This document shows positions 7,801 to 15,578 of a DNA stretch of 20,754 nt, piece by piece; within the stretch, counting starts at the first letter, position 1; each line of letters starts with the position of its first letter. The notes beneath the pieces were generated by a model, which did no database searches, was not told where the DNA came from, and saw only the letters and a program-made list of their open reading frames with translations. Origin of the DNA: DAIDKA01 sp049792815. Lineage in GTDB: Bacteria; Pseudomonadota; Gammaproteobacteria; Steroidobacterales; Steroidobacteraceae. The stretch lies in assembly GCA_049792815.1 (NCBI GenBank), contig JBARBG010000194.1, positions 1 to 20,754 of the forward strand. The letters are read 5' to 3'. The position numbers and the translations under genes were made by a program.

Positions 7801-7878
7801 ATGCCACTTGTTGCCCATCCAATCAAGCCGAACGTTGCCATATCCCTGACGAGGGACGTTAGCCAGGGAGTGTTTTGA
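7801..7878 (+). CDS. Possible 25-residue leader ORF
   Basis: ATG 7801 follows GGAG with suitable spacing and opens 25 codons ending in TGA. The peptide (MPLVAHPIKPNVAISLTRD...) is not one I recognise. It precedes the receptor gene by about 270 bases. It could be a leader peptide, the start of a decayed gene, or chance. Confidence 0.2.
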   Translation: MPLVAHPIKPNVAISLTRDVSQGVF

Positions 7879-8145
7879 GATCTGGGCCAGGCATCACGCC
7901 AGCATCGTCCGACGCGAAGGCGCGTGCGGAGTGGTTGGAGAAGACCCGTGAAGCGGTGGAGTGGGCCGGGTGACTGATCGAGCCGTTTGAGGATGCCGAG
8001 ACGCGTCATGAACGCAGTGCAGGCGTGTCTGTAGCGGAAGACTCAACAGATATAGGTCGGCAGCCCGTACCAGGCGCTCCGAGGGCGCATCTGCAAAACA
8101 AACGGCTGCGAGGCGATGACGCATAACGGTGAAATAGGGGGAACT

Positions 8146-10383
8146 ATGTTATCCGCTAAGAACGCGAATGCTCACTTGAGCTACGCAGTCGCGCTGGTCT
8201 GTCTCGTATGCGGCACCGCAGCCTATGCACAAGCGCCACCGGCGTCGTCGCAGGAGCTTGAAGAAGTCGTGGTTACTGCCCAGAGGGTCGAGACCTCGCT
8301 TCAGCAGACTCCGCTCGCGGTTACGGCAATCACGGCCGGGACGCTTGAGCGACAAGGCACTGAAAACCTGATGGACCTGCAGACCTTCACGCCGTCGCTG
8401 GAAATCAATGCTCGGCCGGGCCAAGGGACAGCCTTGGCGGGCCTCGCCATTCGGGGCATGGGCGTGAACACGACTGACTCCAATGCGACCGTCGGCATAT
8501 ATGTCGACGACGTCTATGATCCTTCCAACTACGGCACCGCGATGGGTCTGTTGGATGTGCAGGGGATCGAGGTGCTGCGTGGACCGCAAGGCACCCTATT
8601 TGGTCGCAATTCCATCGCCGGTGCAGTCCTGTACAACACCGTTAAGCCCTCACAGACTTTGGAGGGGTATCTCGAGGGTACGGTGGGCAACGAGAACCGC
8701 TATGAGGTGCAGGGCGCGGTGAACCTGCCAATCGGCACTGAGGTGGCGATCCGGCTATCAGGGGCTTTCAAGGACCTCGGCGGCTATGTTCATGACGACT
8801 TTAACGACATTGAGCTCGGCCAGCAGCAGAACAGGCTGATGCGCGCCCAGCTGCGCTGGACCCCGACAGGCCAGCTGACTGTGGACCTGAAGGCGGACTA
8901 CGGCTCTATGGATAACAACGGCCGCCCGGCCGAGATCGGCTTTGTTAACCCGAATGCGCAGTTCGCCTTCTTTTCCGGACAGAGTCAGTTTCTCAACAAC
9001 TCCTATCTGTCACGACCCTATGAGGTGGCGGGGTACAACTCGCCTGACTACTTCAAGTCGGTTCAGGCCACCTATGAAAGTGTAGTGACTTACCAGCTGA
9101 GCGACCAGGTTACTCTGAAGTGGATAAACGCCTACGTCGACAATCGCAATCGTGATTTGTCCGACTATGACATGACGCCGCTTCCCATATTGGCCGTCGA
9201 CACTGGCCAGATCGATGACAATGTGTGGAGCGAAGAACTCCGTTTGACCGGCAAGACGAAACGATGGAGCTGGACTGCCGGTGCTTATTATGCCAACCAG
9301 AAGACCACCACGAATGGCGCCGATATTGTCCTTGGGCCGATCGTCATCCCCAGCGACGCAACCTCTGAGCGCGTGCGCTCAGTGTCAGTCTATGCCCAGT
9401 CGACATTCAATTTTACCGACCAGCTTGCGGCGGTGACCGGCCTGCGCTACACAGTGGACAGGCTTGCCTACACCGACGTGACGGCGGATCTTGCCCCCAG
9501 CGTTACCTTCCATGATACGTCGCCCCGCCTGGGACTAAATTACCAGCTGGCGGAAGACATCATGGCTTACGTCAGCGCCGCTCGCGGCTTCCGCGATGGA
9601 GGGTTCAGTGTCAACAGTATGCTGCCCGCCTCCTACAACGGCGTCCTGACGTTTCAGCCCGATACGGCTTGGACATATGAAGCCGGCATGAGAATGGAGT
9701 TCCTGGATCGCCAACTGAGGCTGAACCCGACCGTGTTCTGGACCGATTGGAAGAACATGCAGTTCAACTATCTCATTCCCAATCCAGCCGAGCAGGAGGT
9801 TGCCGCGGTCACCAACAATGCGGGCGACTCGCGCATCAAAGGGTTGGAGATCGAGTCGGAGTGGCTGGCGACCGAACGGCTGATGTTCACCGGCGCGTTA
9901 TCGCTGTTGGACGGTCATTACACCCGTATCTCACCTCTGACGCTTAATACCTATCCACTCGGCTTCGGAGCCGTGCTCGGAGGAGTTCCGGGTTCCGTAG
10001 TGACCATCCCCAACCTTACGCTCAATGATCCGCTGCAGCAGACGCCGAAGTACAAAATCGCACTCGGCGCTCAGTACACCCAACCCCTGGCCAATGGGTC
10101 GAAAATCATTGGCAGCCTCGATGCTGCATGGACCGCCTGGCAAAGCAGTGCAGTGACCGAGTCCGATGCCATCCGCATGCCGGGCTACTCCCTGGTCAAT
10201 GGACGATTGCAATACGTTACCCCCGGTGGCCACTTCAGTATCTCCGCCTACGTTCAGAATCTGTTGAATAAGTATTATCTAATAGGTGGCACGGGCTTCG
10301 GACATGGCTACACCGTAGGGAACGACGAGCTCATTCCGGGCCGACCCCGGCAGTATGGCGTGACTTTGCGCACGAACTTCTAG
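8146..10383 (+). CDS. TonB-dependent outer-membrane receptor
   Basis: The 745-residue protein starts at ATG 8146, right after GGGGGA; an in-frame ATG at 8116 has no such site. A signal peptide ends near AAYAQA (residues 25-30). A TonB box EEVVVTAQR follows at 39-47, then the plug domain with VLRGPQGTLFGRN at 143-155, then a long beta-barrel ending in the outer-membrane C-terminal signature YGVTLRTNF with terminal Phe. This family imports siderophores, vitamins, sugars or hydrophobic/aromatic compounds. The plug style is that of the many catabolic receptors of sphingomonad and Steroidobacter-like bacteria. It heads a same-strand run of enzymes and exported proteins, so uptake of their substrate is the likely role. 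The ligand cannot be read from sequence. Confidence 0.93.
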   Translation: MLSAKNANAHLSYAVALVCLVCGTAAYAQAPPASSQELEEVVVTAQRVETSLQQTPLAVTAITAGTLERQGTENLMDLQTFTPSLEINARPGQGTALAGLAIRGMGVNTTDSNATVGIYVDDVYDPSNYGTAMGLLDVQGIEVLRGPQGTLFGRNSIAGAVLYNTVKPSQTLEGYLEGTVGNENRYEVQGAVNLPIGTEVAIRLSGAFKDLGGYVHDDFNDIELGQQQNRLMRAQLRWTPTGQLTVDLKADYGSMDNNGRPAEIGFVNPNAQFAFFSGQSQFLNNSYLSRPYEVAGYNSPDYFKSVQATYESVVTYQLSDQVTLKWINAYVDNRNRDLSDYDMTPLPILAVDTGQIDDNVWSEELRLTGKTKRWSWTAGAYYANQKTTTNGADIVLGPIVIPSDATSERVRSVSVYAQSTFNFTDQLAAVTGLRYTVDRLAYTDVTADLAPSVTFHDTSPRLGLNYQLAEDIMAYVSAARGFRDGGFSVNSMLPASYNGVLTFQPDTAWTYEAGMRMEFLDRQLRLNPTVFWTDWKNMQFNYLIPNPAEQEVAAVTNNAGDSRIKGLEIESEWLATERLMFTGALSLLDGHYTRISPLTLNTYPLGFGAVLGGVPGSVVTIPNLTLNDPLQQTPKYKIALGAQYTQPLANGSKIIGSLDAAWTAWQSSAVTESDAIRMPGYSLVNGRLQYVTPGGHFSISAYVQNLLNKYYLIGGTGFGHGYTVGNDELIPGRPRQYGVTLRTNF

Positions 10384-10394
10384 CCTGTTCTGGT

Positions 10395-10422
10395 GGCCGG
10401 TCGCTAAGAAATAGCGCCGGCC
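10395..10422 (+). terminator. Strong intercistronic hairpin after the TonB receptor
   Basis: Arms GGCCGG-T-CGCTA and TAGCG-CCGGCC (11 pairs, one bulged T) enclose AGAAA. There is no T-run after it, and an AAGGAGG ribosome site follows at 10431. It may be an attenuating or mRNA-protecting structure between receptor and enzyme genes rather than a full terminator. Confidence 0.45.
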
Positions 10423-10449
10423 ATTCGGATAAGGAGGTTCGGGATAGTT

Positions 10450-11673
10450 ATGCAGCGAAGCAGCGAAAGAGTCCTGACCACACATGTCGGCAGTCTGGTC
10501 CGCACCGGTTCGCTCGTGGAACTTGAGATCCAGCGCTCGTTCGGCGAGTGGGTTGATCCCTTGGTTTACGAAGCGGCGCTGCGCACCGGGGTCAATGAGG
10601 TTGTCGCGCAGCAACGGCGCATCGGCATCGATATTGTCGACGATGGCGAATACGGAAAACTGAACTGGATTACCTACCTGGGCCAGCGCCTGCAGGGGCT
10701 CGTCATCACCGACTTGCGCCTCAGCGATGAACAGGGCGCCGCGATCTGGCCGGAGCAGGCGCGCTACGGGGAATTCTATAAGGCCTACCAGCGGGTCGAA
10801 ACGGTGCAATGGCTGCCGGATACGCCGTCGCTACCAAAGTACACTGCAAACCATTTGACCGACTATATGAACGTCGTGTGCCGCGGGCCGCTTGTCTACA
10901 ACCCGGCGCCCGTGCAACGCGATATCGCCAACCTGCGTGCTGCCATGCAGGCCACGGGTGCCACGCAGGCGTTCATGCCGGTAGTTGCTCCGGGGAGCAT
11001 TGAAGTTGTCCGCAATGAGCACTACGCAACGCAAGAAGATTACCTGTTTGCACTCGCCGCCGAACTGAATAAGGAATATCGAGCAATTGTCGATGCCGGG
11101 TTTATCCTGCAAGTCGACGACGCAGCCATGGCAGGGAACTACTACGTTCGTTTTCTGAACCGTCCTCTGGCCGAATACCTTGCGTGGGCGGAAATGCGCG
11201 TCGAGGCCTTAAACAGAGCCCTTCGGGGCATACCGGAGGAACGCGTCCGCGTGCATGTGTGCTTCGGGAGCCAGAATGTTCCGCACACCACTGATCCGGG
11301 CCTGCGCGACATCGCCGGTCTGTTGCTGAAGACCAGGGCGCAGGGCTATCTAATTGAGGCTTCCAATCCACGGCACGAGCACGAGTGGCGTATTTGGAGC
11401 GACGTCAAACTGCCCGCCGGCAAAGTGCTCATGCCGGGGGTGGTCAGCCATGCCACGAACATCGTCGAACATCCCGAACTCATTGCGATGCGCATCTGCA
11501 ACTTCGCCGGTCTAGTTGGTCGCGAAAACGTCGTTGCCAGTACCGACTGCGGCTTCAGTCAGGGCTGGAACAGTCCGCGCGTGCACGCACAGGTACAGTG
11601 GGCAAAGCTGGAGTCACTGGTTGAAGGGGCACGCCTTGCAACGCGGAGGCTTTGGGGTAGGGCAGCGGCGTGA
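10450..11673 (+). CDS. Cobalamin-independent methionine synthase II family protein (MetE C-terminal-domain-like)
   Basis: The 407-residue protein resembles only the catalytic C-terminal barrel of MetE. All four zinc ligands of MetE have counterparts: H269 and C271 in RVHVCFG, E303 in YLIEASNPRHEHE, and C367 in ASTDCGFS. The N-terminus TTHVGSLVRT is also typical of the family. It lacks the MetE N-terminal half and sits among receptor and exported-protein genes, not methionine genes, so methionine synthesis is unlikely. Zinc-dependent thiol alkyl or methyl transfer is the family chemistry; epoxyalkane:coenzyme M transferase is a known relative. AAGGAGG is 12 bases before the ATG, which is rather far. 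The substrate is unknown. Confidence 0.85.
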   Translation: MQRSSERVLTTHVGSLVRTGSLVELEIQRSFGEWVDPLVYEAALRTGVNEVVAQQRRIGIDIVDDGEYGKLNWITYLGQRLQGLVITDLRLSDEQGAAIWPEQARYGEFYKAYQRVETVQWLPDTPSLPKYTANHLTDYMNVVCRGPLVYNPAPVQRDIANLRAAMQATGATQAFMPVVAPGSIEVVRNEHYATQEDYLFALAAELNKEYRAIVDAGFILQVDDAAMAGNYYVRFLNRPLAEYLAWAEMRVEALNRALRGIPEERVRVHVCFGSQNVPHTTDPGLRDIAGLLLKTRAQGYLIEASNPRHEHEWRIWSDVKLPAGKVLMPGVVSHATNIVEHPELIAMRICNFAGLVGRENVVASTDCGFSQGWNSPRVHAQVQWAKLESLVEGARLATRRLWGRAAA

Positions 11674-11753
11674 ATTTCGGGGAGCGCGGTGGGCCGCGAC
11701 GCAAGAGTGATGCACGCAATTTCGATGCCAAAGCATACGGGAGAGTCCGACGA

Positions 11754-12152
11754 ATGAAAGCCAGACTGTCGTTTCTCAGCATCATTTCGGCGCTTCTTGC
11801 GATCGGCGCGAGCTCCGTCTTCGCGCACCACTCTTTTGCTATGTTTGACGATGGCAAGGAGTTGGTCATCACCGGTGAGGTGACCGAGTTTCAGTGGACC
11901 AATCCCCATACCTGGATAGAGATGGACGTGCCTGATGCCAGTGGGACGACAAAGCACTGGAGCATCGAGGGTGGCAGCGTTTTGGGTCTGTCACGCCAAG
12001 GGTGGAAGCGCACGACCATCCAACGCGGCGATAAGATCAGCGTGGTCATACATCCGCTGAAGAGCGGCGAGCCCGGCGGTAGCTTGATGGGAGTCGTTAC
12101 AGCGGACGGCAGGGCCCTCGGTGAGCCGCTCACAGCTCCGCCGAAGAAGTAG
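11754..12152 (+). CDS. DUF6152 family exported protein
   Basis: The 132-residue protein has a signal peptide (residues 1-24, ending SVFA) and then HHSFAMFD. The conserved GEVTEFQWTNPHTWI (41-55) and HPLKSGEPGGS (100-110) identify the DUF6152 family, a probable small beta-rich periplasmic protein of unknown function. ATG 11754 follows GGGAGAG. The frame is open further upstream to overlap the MetE-like gene, but the signal peptide supports 11754. The next gene follows within eight bases, and this pair of exported proteins is one I associate with receptor-linked catabolic loci. I do not know its function. Confidence 0.82.
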   Translation: MKARLSFLSIISALLAIGASSVFAHHSFAMFDDGKELVITGEVTEFQWTNPHTWIEMDVPDASGTTKHWSIEGGSVLGLSRQGWKRTTIQRGDKISVVIHPLKSGEPGGSLMGVVTADGRALGEPLTAPPKK

Positions 12153-12159
12153 GTGCAAC

Positions 12160-12960
12160 GTGAATCATTCGATGGCAGTCAAAATCACCCGTCTGGCGCT
12201 GCTCACGGGCTCTTTGGTGGTCGCCGCGGTGGCCCAGGCGGGGAAGACCCCGGACCTGAACGGGATCTGGGTATTTGCCGACAGTTTCATGGATAGGCAG
12301 GATGGGGTGTTTCTTGCCGCACCCGGGCGGGCCGAGGCGAGTGAGCGCGAGAACAAGCTGTTTTCGATGGGCGTACCCAAGCTCAAGGGCGAGTATGCCA
12401 AGCGTGCCGTTGAGCGGCAAATCGCGGAGAAGGAGGCCGAGGCCCAGGGCAAAACACTCGGGGACCCTGCGGCCGACTGCATTCCGCCGGGAATGCCAGG
12501 CTTCTGGATGGGACCCTACGCCTTCGAGATCCTGCAGAACGCCACGCAGATCAACTTCTTCCAGGAAAGCTGGGAACAGACCCGTCGCATCTACCTGGAC
12601 GGTCGCAAGCACCCAAGCCTGGACGACGTGGATCCGCTCTACCAGGGTCATTCCGTCGGTCATTGGGAGGGCGACACCCTGGTGGTCGACACCGTCAACA
12701 TCTCCCCCGCAACCACCCTGGGTGGGGCGCCCCACAGCGATAAGCTGTCGGTCTCGGAACGATTCCACCTGGTCAAGCCGGATATTCTGGATATTCGGGT
12801 GACCATCGTGGATCCGGACGCCCTCGCCGAGCCATGGGTCATCACCCGCAAGCTACGCCGCAAGCCGGGAATGGAGATCCACGACTACGTGTGCGCGGAA
12901 AACAACCGCAATCACTCTGACGAAAATGGCGCTACCCAAACGATACTCAAGTCCAGGTAG
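12160..12960 (+). CDS. Conserved exported protein of unknown function
   Basis: Of the 266 residues, the first 27 or so form a signal peptide (LALLTGSLVVAAVAQA). After that PDLNGIW opens the mature protein. Recognisable conserved blocks are DCIPPGMPGFW (C107), RRIYLDGR (142-149), GHSVGHWEGDTLVVDT (163-178) and the C-terminal YVCAENNRN (C245). The two cysteines could form a disulfide in the periplasm. GTG 12160 follows AGTAGGTG; ATG 12172 is the alternative and an upstream GTG at 12121 would destroy the signal peptide. Similar proteins are frequent in Acidobacteria and Steroidobacter-like genomes, as I recall, but no function is established to my knowledge. Confidence 0.75.
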   Translation: MNHSMAVKITRLALLTGSLVVAAVAQAGKTPDLNGIWVFADSFMDRQDGVFLAAPGRAEASERENKLFSMGVPKLKGEYAKRAVERQIAEKEAEAQGKTLGDPAADCIPPGMPGFWMGPYAFEILQNATQINFFQESWEQTRRIYLDGRKHPSLDDVDPLYQGHSVGHWEGDTLVVDTVNISPATTLGGAPHSDKLSVSERFHLVKPDILDIRVTIVDPDALAEPWVITRKLRRKPGMEIHDYVCAENNRNHSDENGATQTILKSR

Positions 12961-13061
12961 GTGCCGCTGCGATGCTCCGTTGCCTGCCTTTCGGAGGGCG
13001 TGCGGCCCTTGACGATCCCTGCGCATTGCGCATCAACTGTTCTGAACATGGGGGAATTTGA

Positions 13062-13442
13062 ATGGACTTTGACATTGCCCGCTACTTCGAGGATTTCAAC
13101 AATAACCGCGATGCCACCATGGTTCAGAAGTACTTCGCCCCGGACTTCGAGGTCGAGGGTCCGGATCGGGTGCGCCGCGGGCGCGATGCGTGGCTCGACC
13201 TGCTGCAAGTCATGCATACCGGGGTGCGGGAGGAACTGCGACCCCTGCTGACGGTCCGCGAGGGAGACAAGATGATGGCCGAGGTCGAGGCGGTATTCAC
13301 CGCCGTCACGGACCGCGCGGATTTCATGTTCGGACCGCTCAAGGCCGGCGAAACAATCAGGATGCGGTTCTTTGCCGCTTATTGGTTGCGCGAAGGTCAG
13401 ATCGTTCGGCTGCACCTCGCCTTCTGGCCGCCTGGAAACTAA
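13062..13442 (+). CDS. SnoaL-like / NTF2-fold protein
   Basis: The 126-residue protein begins MDFDIARYFEDFNNNRD and continues with FAPDFEVEGPDRVRRGRDAW, then alternating strands ending FFAAYWLREGQIVRLHLAFW, the layout of the SnoaL-like NTF2 fold. Such domains act as small isomerases, hydratases or ligand-binding proteins. A GGGGGAA ribosome site lies about eight bases before the ATG. It has no signal peptide, so it is cytoplasmic, in contrast to the two exported proteins upstream. A catalytic assignment is not possible. Confidence 0.75.
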   Translation: MDFDIARYFEDFNNNRDATMVQKYFAPDFEVEGPDRVRRGRDAWLDLLQVMHTGVREELRPLLTVREGDKMMAEVEAVFTAVTDRADFMFGPLKAGETIRMRFFAAYWLREGQIVRLHLAFWPPGN

Positions 13443-13649
13443 GTGCCCTAGCCAACGCCTTGCTCGGAGGGGCGGCGCCAACTTCAATCGATACCAGTCG
13501 AGCCAAGGGAGCCATCACGAGTGAGACCGGACTCCCACTCCTTTTTGGGGGGGTCGCTGCCAATCCAACGCCGTAGCTTCGCCGGGTAGTCAAGAAAGCA
13601 CAGGCCGGGGCCGCACGCCGGCGGCTGCCAACAGAGTGTGGGGAAAGTC
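13443..13649. other. Intergenic gap with C-run/G-run site E
   Basis: About 207 bases separate the SnoaL-like and oxidoreductase genes. Near 13534-13553 the sequence reads CCCACTCCTTTTTGGGGGGG, which resembles dyad C in its C-rich and G-rich arms but pairs imperfectly. I see no gene in the gap. Confidence 0.4.
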
Positions 13650-14681
13650 ATGAGTGCACCGCAAATCAACCGCCAGTGGGTGCTGGTCCAACGGCCGATC
13701 GCTGCGGTGAAACCGTCCGATTTTGGCTTGCGGCAGGTACCCGTGCCGTCGCCCGCCGATGGTGAGATCCTGGTTCGAGTGCTCTACGTCGGTTACGACG
13801 CGAGCCAGCGCATTTGGTTGACTGAGGGTGGCGGGTACATGCGGCCGATACAGATCGGCGAACCTATGCGCTGCATGGGCATCGGGCAGGTGGTTGCATC
13901 CCGGAATCCCGGTTATGCCGTCGGGCAGATCGTGGAGGGATTCATGAGCTGGCAGGACTACGTGGTGGCACGCAGCGACGGACCAATGCCACTGCGCATT
14001 CTGCCCAAGGCGGACTTTCCGGTCAGTTGGAATCTTGGAGTCTTTGGCGTGGGTGGGCTCACGGCGTACTTTGGCGTCACCGACGGTCTGAAGATCAAGC
14101 CGGGAGATACGGTGGTCATATCGGCTGCGACGGGAGCTACCGGTTCACTCGCTGGTGGTATCTGCAAGGCTCTGGGGGCCAAGCGCGTCGTTGGCATCGC
14201 CGGAGGCGCGCAGAAGTGCCGCTGGGTTGTCGAACAGGCCGGCTATGACTTCGCCATCGACTACAAAGACGGGGATATCGGGGCGCGTCTGACCGAATTG
14301 TGTCCTCAGGGCGTCGACGCTTACTTTGACAACGTCGGCGGGGACATCTTGAACACCATGCTGCTGCATATGGCGCCGCGTGGACGCATCCTAATCTGTG
14401 GGGCGATATCTTCGGGGTATGTCAGCGAGCAGATTCCGGGCCCCAGCAATTACATGCAAATTTGCGCGAAAATGCTCACGGTGCAGGGCTTCCTGCTGTT
14501 CTTTTACCGGGATCTGCTGCAACAGGGTGCACTGCAGCTGGGTTGCTGGGTGGCGGAAGGAAGGCTCCACGTGGCCGAAGAAATCGTGGAGGGGTTTGAA
14601 AGAGCGCCCGAACTGCTGCCGACGGTATTTACCGGCAAGCAGCCGGGAAAGCTCATCCTCAAGATTGCGAATCCGACATGA
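13650..14681 (+). CDS. NADP-dependent MDR oxidoreductase (zinc-free, CurA/PtgR-like)
   Basis: The 343-residue protein is a medium-chain reductase without the zinc-ligand cysteines of alcohol dehydrogenases. It has the nucleotide-binding loop SAATGATGSLAGG (158-170), GGAQKCRW (185-192) and YFDNVGGDILN, all typical of the prostaglandin/leukotriene 12-hydroxydehydrogenase and curcumin-reductase branch, which reduces alpha,beta-unsaturated ketones with NADPH. ATG 13650 follows GGGGAAAG; a GTG 12 bases upstream is less likely. It ends the plus-strand run and converges on hpaI 40 bases away. An enone or enoyl step in the receptor locus is inferred. Confidence 0.88.
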   Translation: MSAPQINRQWVLVQRPIAAVKPSDFGLRQVPVPSPADGEILVRVLYVGYDASQRIWLTEGGGYMRPIQIGEPMRCMGIGQVVASRNPGYAVGQIVEGFMSWQDYVVARSDGPMPLRILPKADFPVSWNLGVFGVGGLTAYFGVTDGLKIKPGDTVVISAATGATGSLAGGICKALGAKRVVGIAGGAQKCRWVVEQAGYDFAIDYKDGDIGARLTELCPQGVDAYFDNVGGDILNTMLLHMAPRGRILICGAISSGYVSEQIPGPSNYMQICAKMLTVQGFLLFFYRDLLQQGALQLGCWVAEGRLHVAEEIVEGFERAPELLPTVFTGKQPGKLILKIANPT

Positions 14682-14721
14682 GTAGGGCTTCGCGGGGCGC
14701 GATTGCGACCGGACGACCCGT

Positions 14722-15528
14722 TCAGTACGCGCTCGTGGTCTGGGGTGCCGTCGGTCCATCCTCCGGTTTGAAGGTGCGGACTAGCTCGCGCGCCGCTTGC
14801 ACGAGCAGCGTGGCGTCGCTCCCCACGGCAACGAACTGAGCGCCGGCATGAAGGTACCTCTTGGCACATTCCCGGTCCGTCGACAGGACTCCTGCAGCCT
14901 TGCCGGCCGCCCGAACTATCGCGATGCCGTCGATGATGGCACGCTGGACTTCCGCATGATTGGGCTGGCCACGAAGTCCCATTGATGCCGATAGGTCTAC
15001 GGGGCCAAAGAACACTCCGTCGACACCCGCAACGTTGGCGATCTCGTTCAACCGGCGCATCGCCTGCGGTGTCTCGGCCTGCACGAGCAGACACGTTTGC
15101 GCGTTCGCGAGATTCACGTAGTCCTCGATCTGGTTCCAGCGCGAGGCGCGAGCAAGGGCAGGGCCCATTCCGCGGATTCCTTCAGGAGGGTAACGCATTG
15201 CCTGGACCATAAGTTCCGCCTGCTCGCGCGTGTCGATCATCGGGATCAAAACCGTTTGTGCGCCGATGTCGAGATATTGCTTGACGAGAGCAGGATCTGC
15301 TTGAACCGGGCGCACAACGCAGTGTACTGGGTACGCGGCTGCCGCCCGAAGCTGTTCGAGAACAGTCCGCGGATCGTTCGGCCCGTGTTCGGCGTCGAAC
15401 AGCAGCCAGTCGAAGCCAGCGCCGGCGATGGCCTCGGCGACATTGGCGTCCGCCAAGGCGATCCACAGACCAATCTGCGGCTTCCCGGCGCGAAGTGCGT
15501 CACGAAAGTGGTTCTGCTGTAGCTTCAT
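14722..15528 (-). CDS. hpaI: 4-hydroxy-2-oxoheptane-1,7-dioate aldolase
   Basis: The last step of the homoprotocatechuate pathway splits 4-hydroxy-2-oxoheptanedioate into pyruvate and succinate semialdehyde. The 268-residue HpcH/HpaI class II aldolase has FDAEHGPND (catalytic H48), R73 in VVRPVQ, and metal ligands E152 (VQAETPQAM) and D178 (FGPVDLSASMG). These are offset by three from the E. coli enzyme. The frame opens upstream to 15825 inside hpaH, but ATG 15528 gives the normal N-terminus (MKLQQNHFRDALRAGKPQIGLW region) behind a GGGA site. It is the distal gene of the hpa operon, 50 bases after hpaH. Confidence 0.92.
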   Translation of the reverse strand: MKLQQNHFRDALRAGKPQIGLWIALADANVAEAIAGAGFDWLLFDAEHGPNDPRTVLEQLRAAAAYPVHCVVRPVQADPALVKQYLDIGAQTVLIPMIDTREQAELMVQAMRYPPEGIRGMGPALARASRWNQIEDYVNLANAQTCLLVQAETPQAMRRLNEIANVAGVDGVFFGPVDLSASMGLRGQPNHAEVQRAIIDGIAIVRAAGKAAGVLSTDRECAKRYLHAGAQFVAVGSDATLLVQAARELVRTFKPEDGPTAPQTTSAY

Positions 15529-15578
15529 CAGCTCATTCCCGCGCCAGCGCTGGATTCCACGAATATGATCCTTGGATG

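Larger units (their letters stand above)
7251..8145. other. Long region without a clear gene, upstream of the TonB receptor operon
   Basis: Nearly 900 bases with no ORF that I can support as a gene. The phosphatase reading frame stays open for 89 codons after its stop (to TAA 7518-7520) but has no ATG. There are two C/G dyads (7266, 7580), an ATCCGA/TCGGAT palindrome, a pair of ATCGATT repeats in an AT-richer island (7700-7780), and a 25-codon ORF at 7801. The receptor promoter is probably in the AT-richer island, which would give a leader of roughly 350 bases. Some of the stretch may be decayed coding DNA. Confidence 0.4.

Noticed and set aside
10450..11673. Methionine synthase metE
   Set aside because: The N-terminal half of MetE is missing and the neighbours are a receptor and exported proteins, so only the family name is kept.
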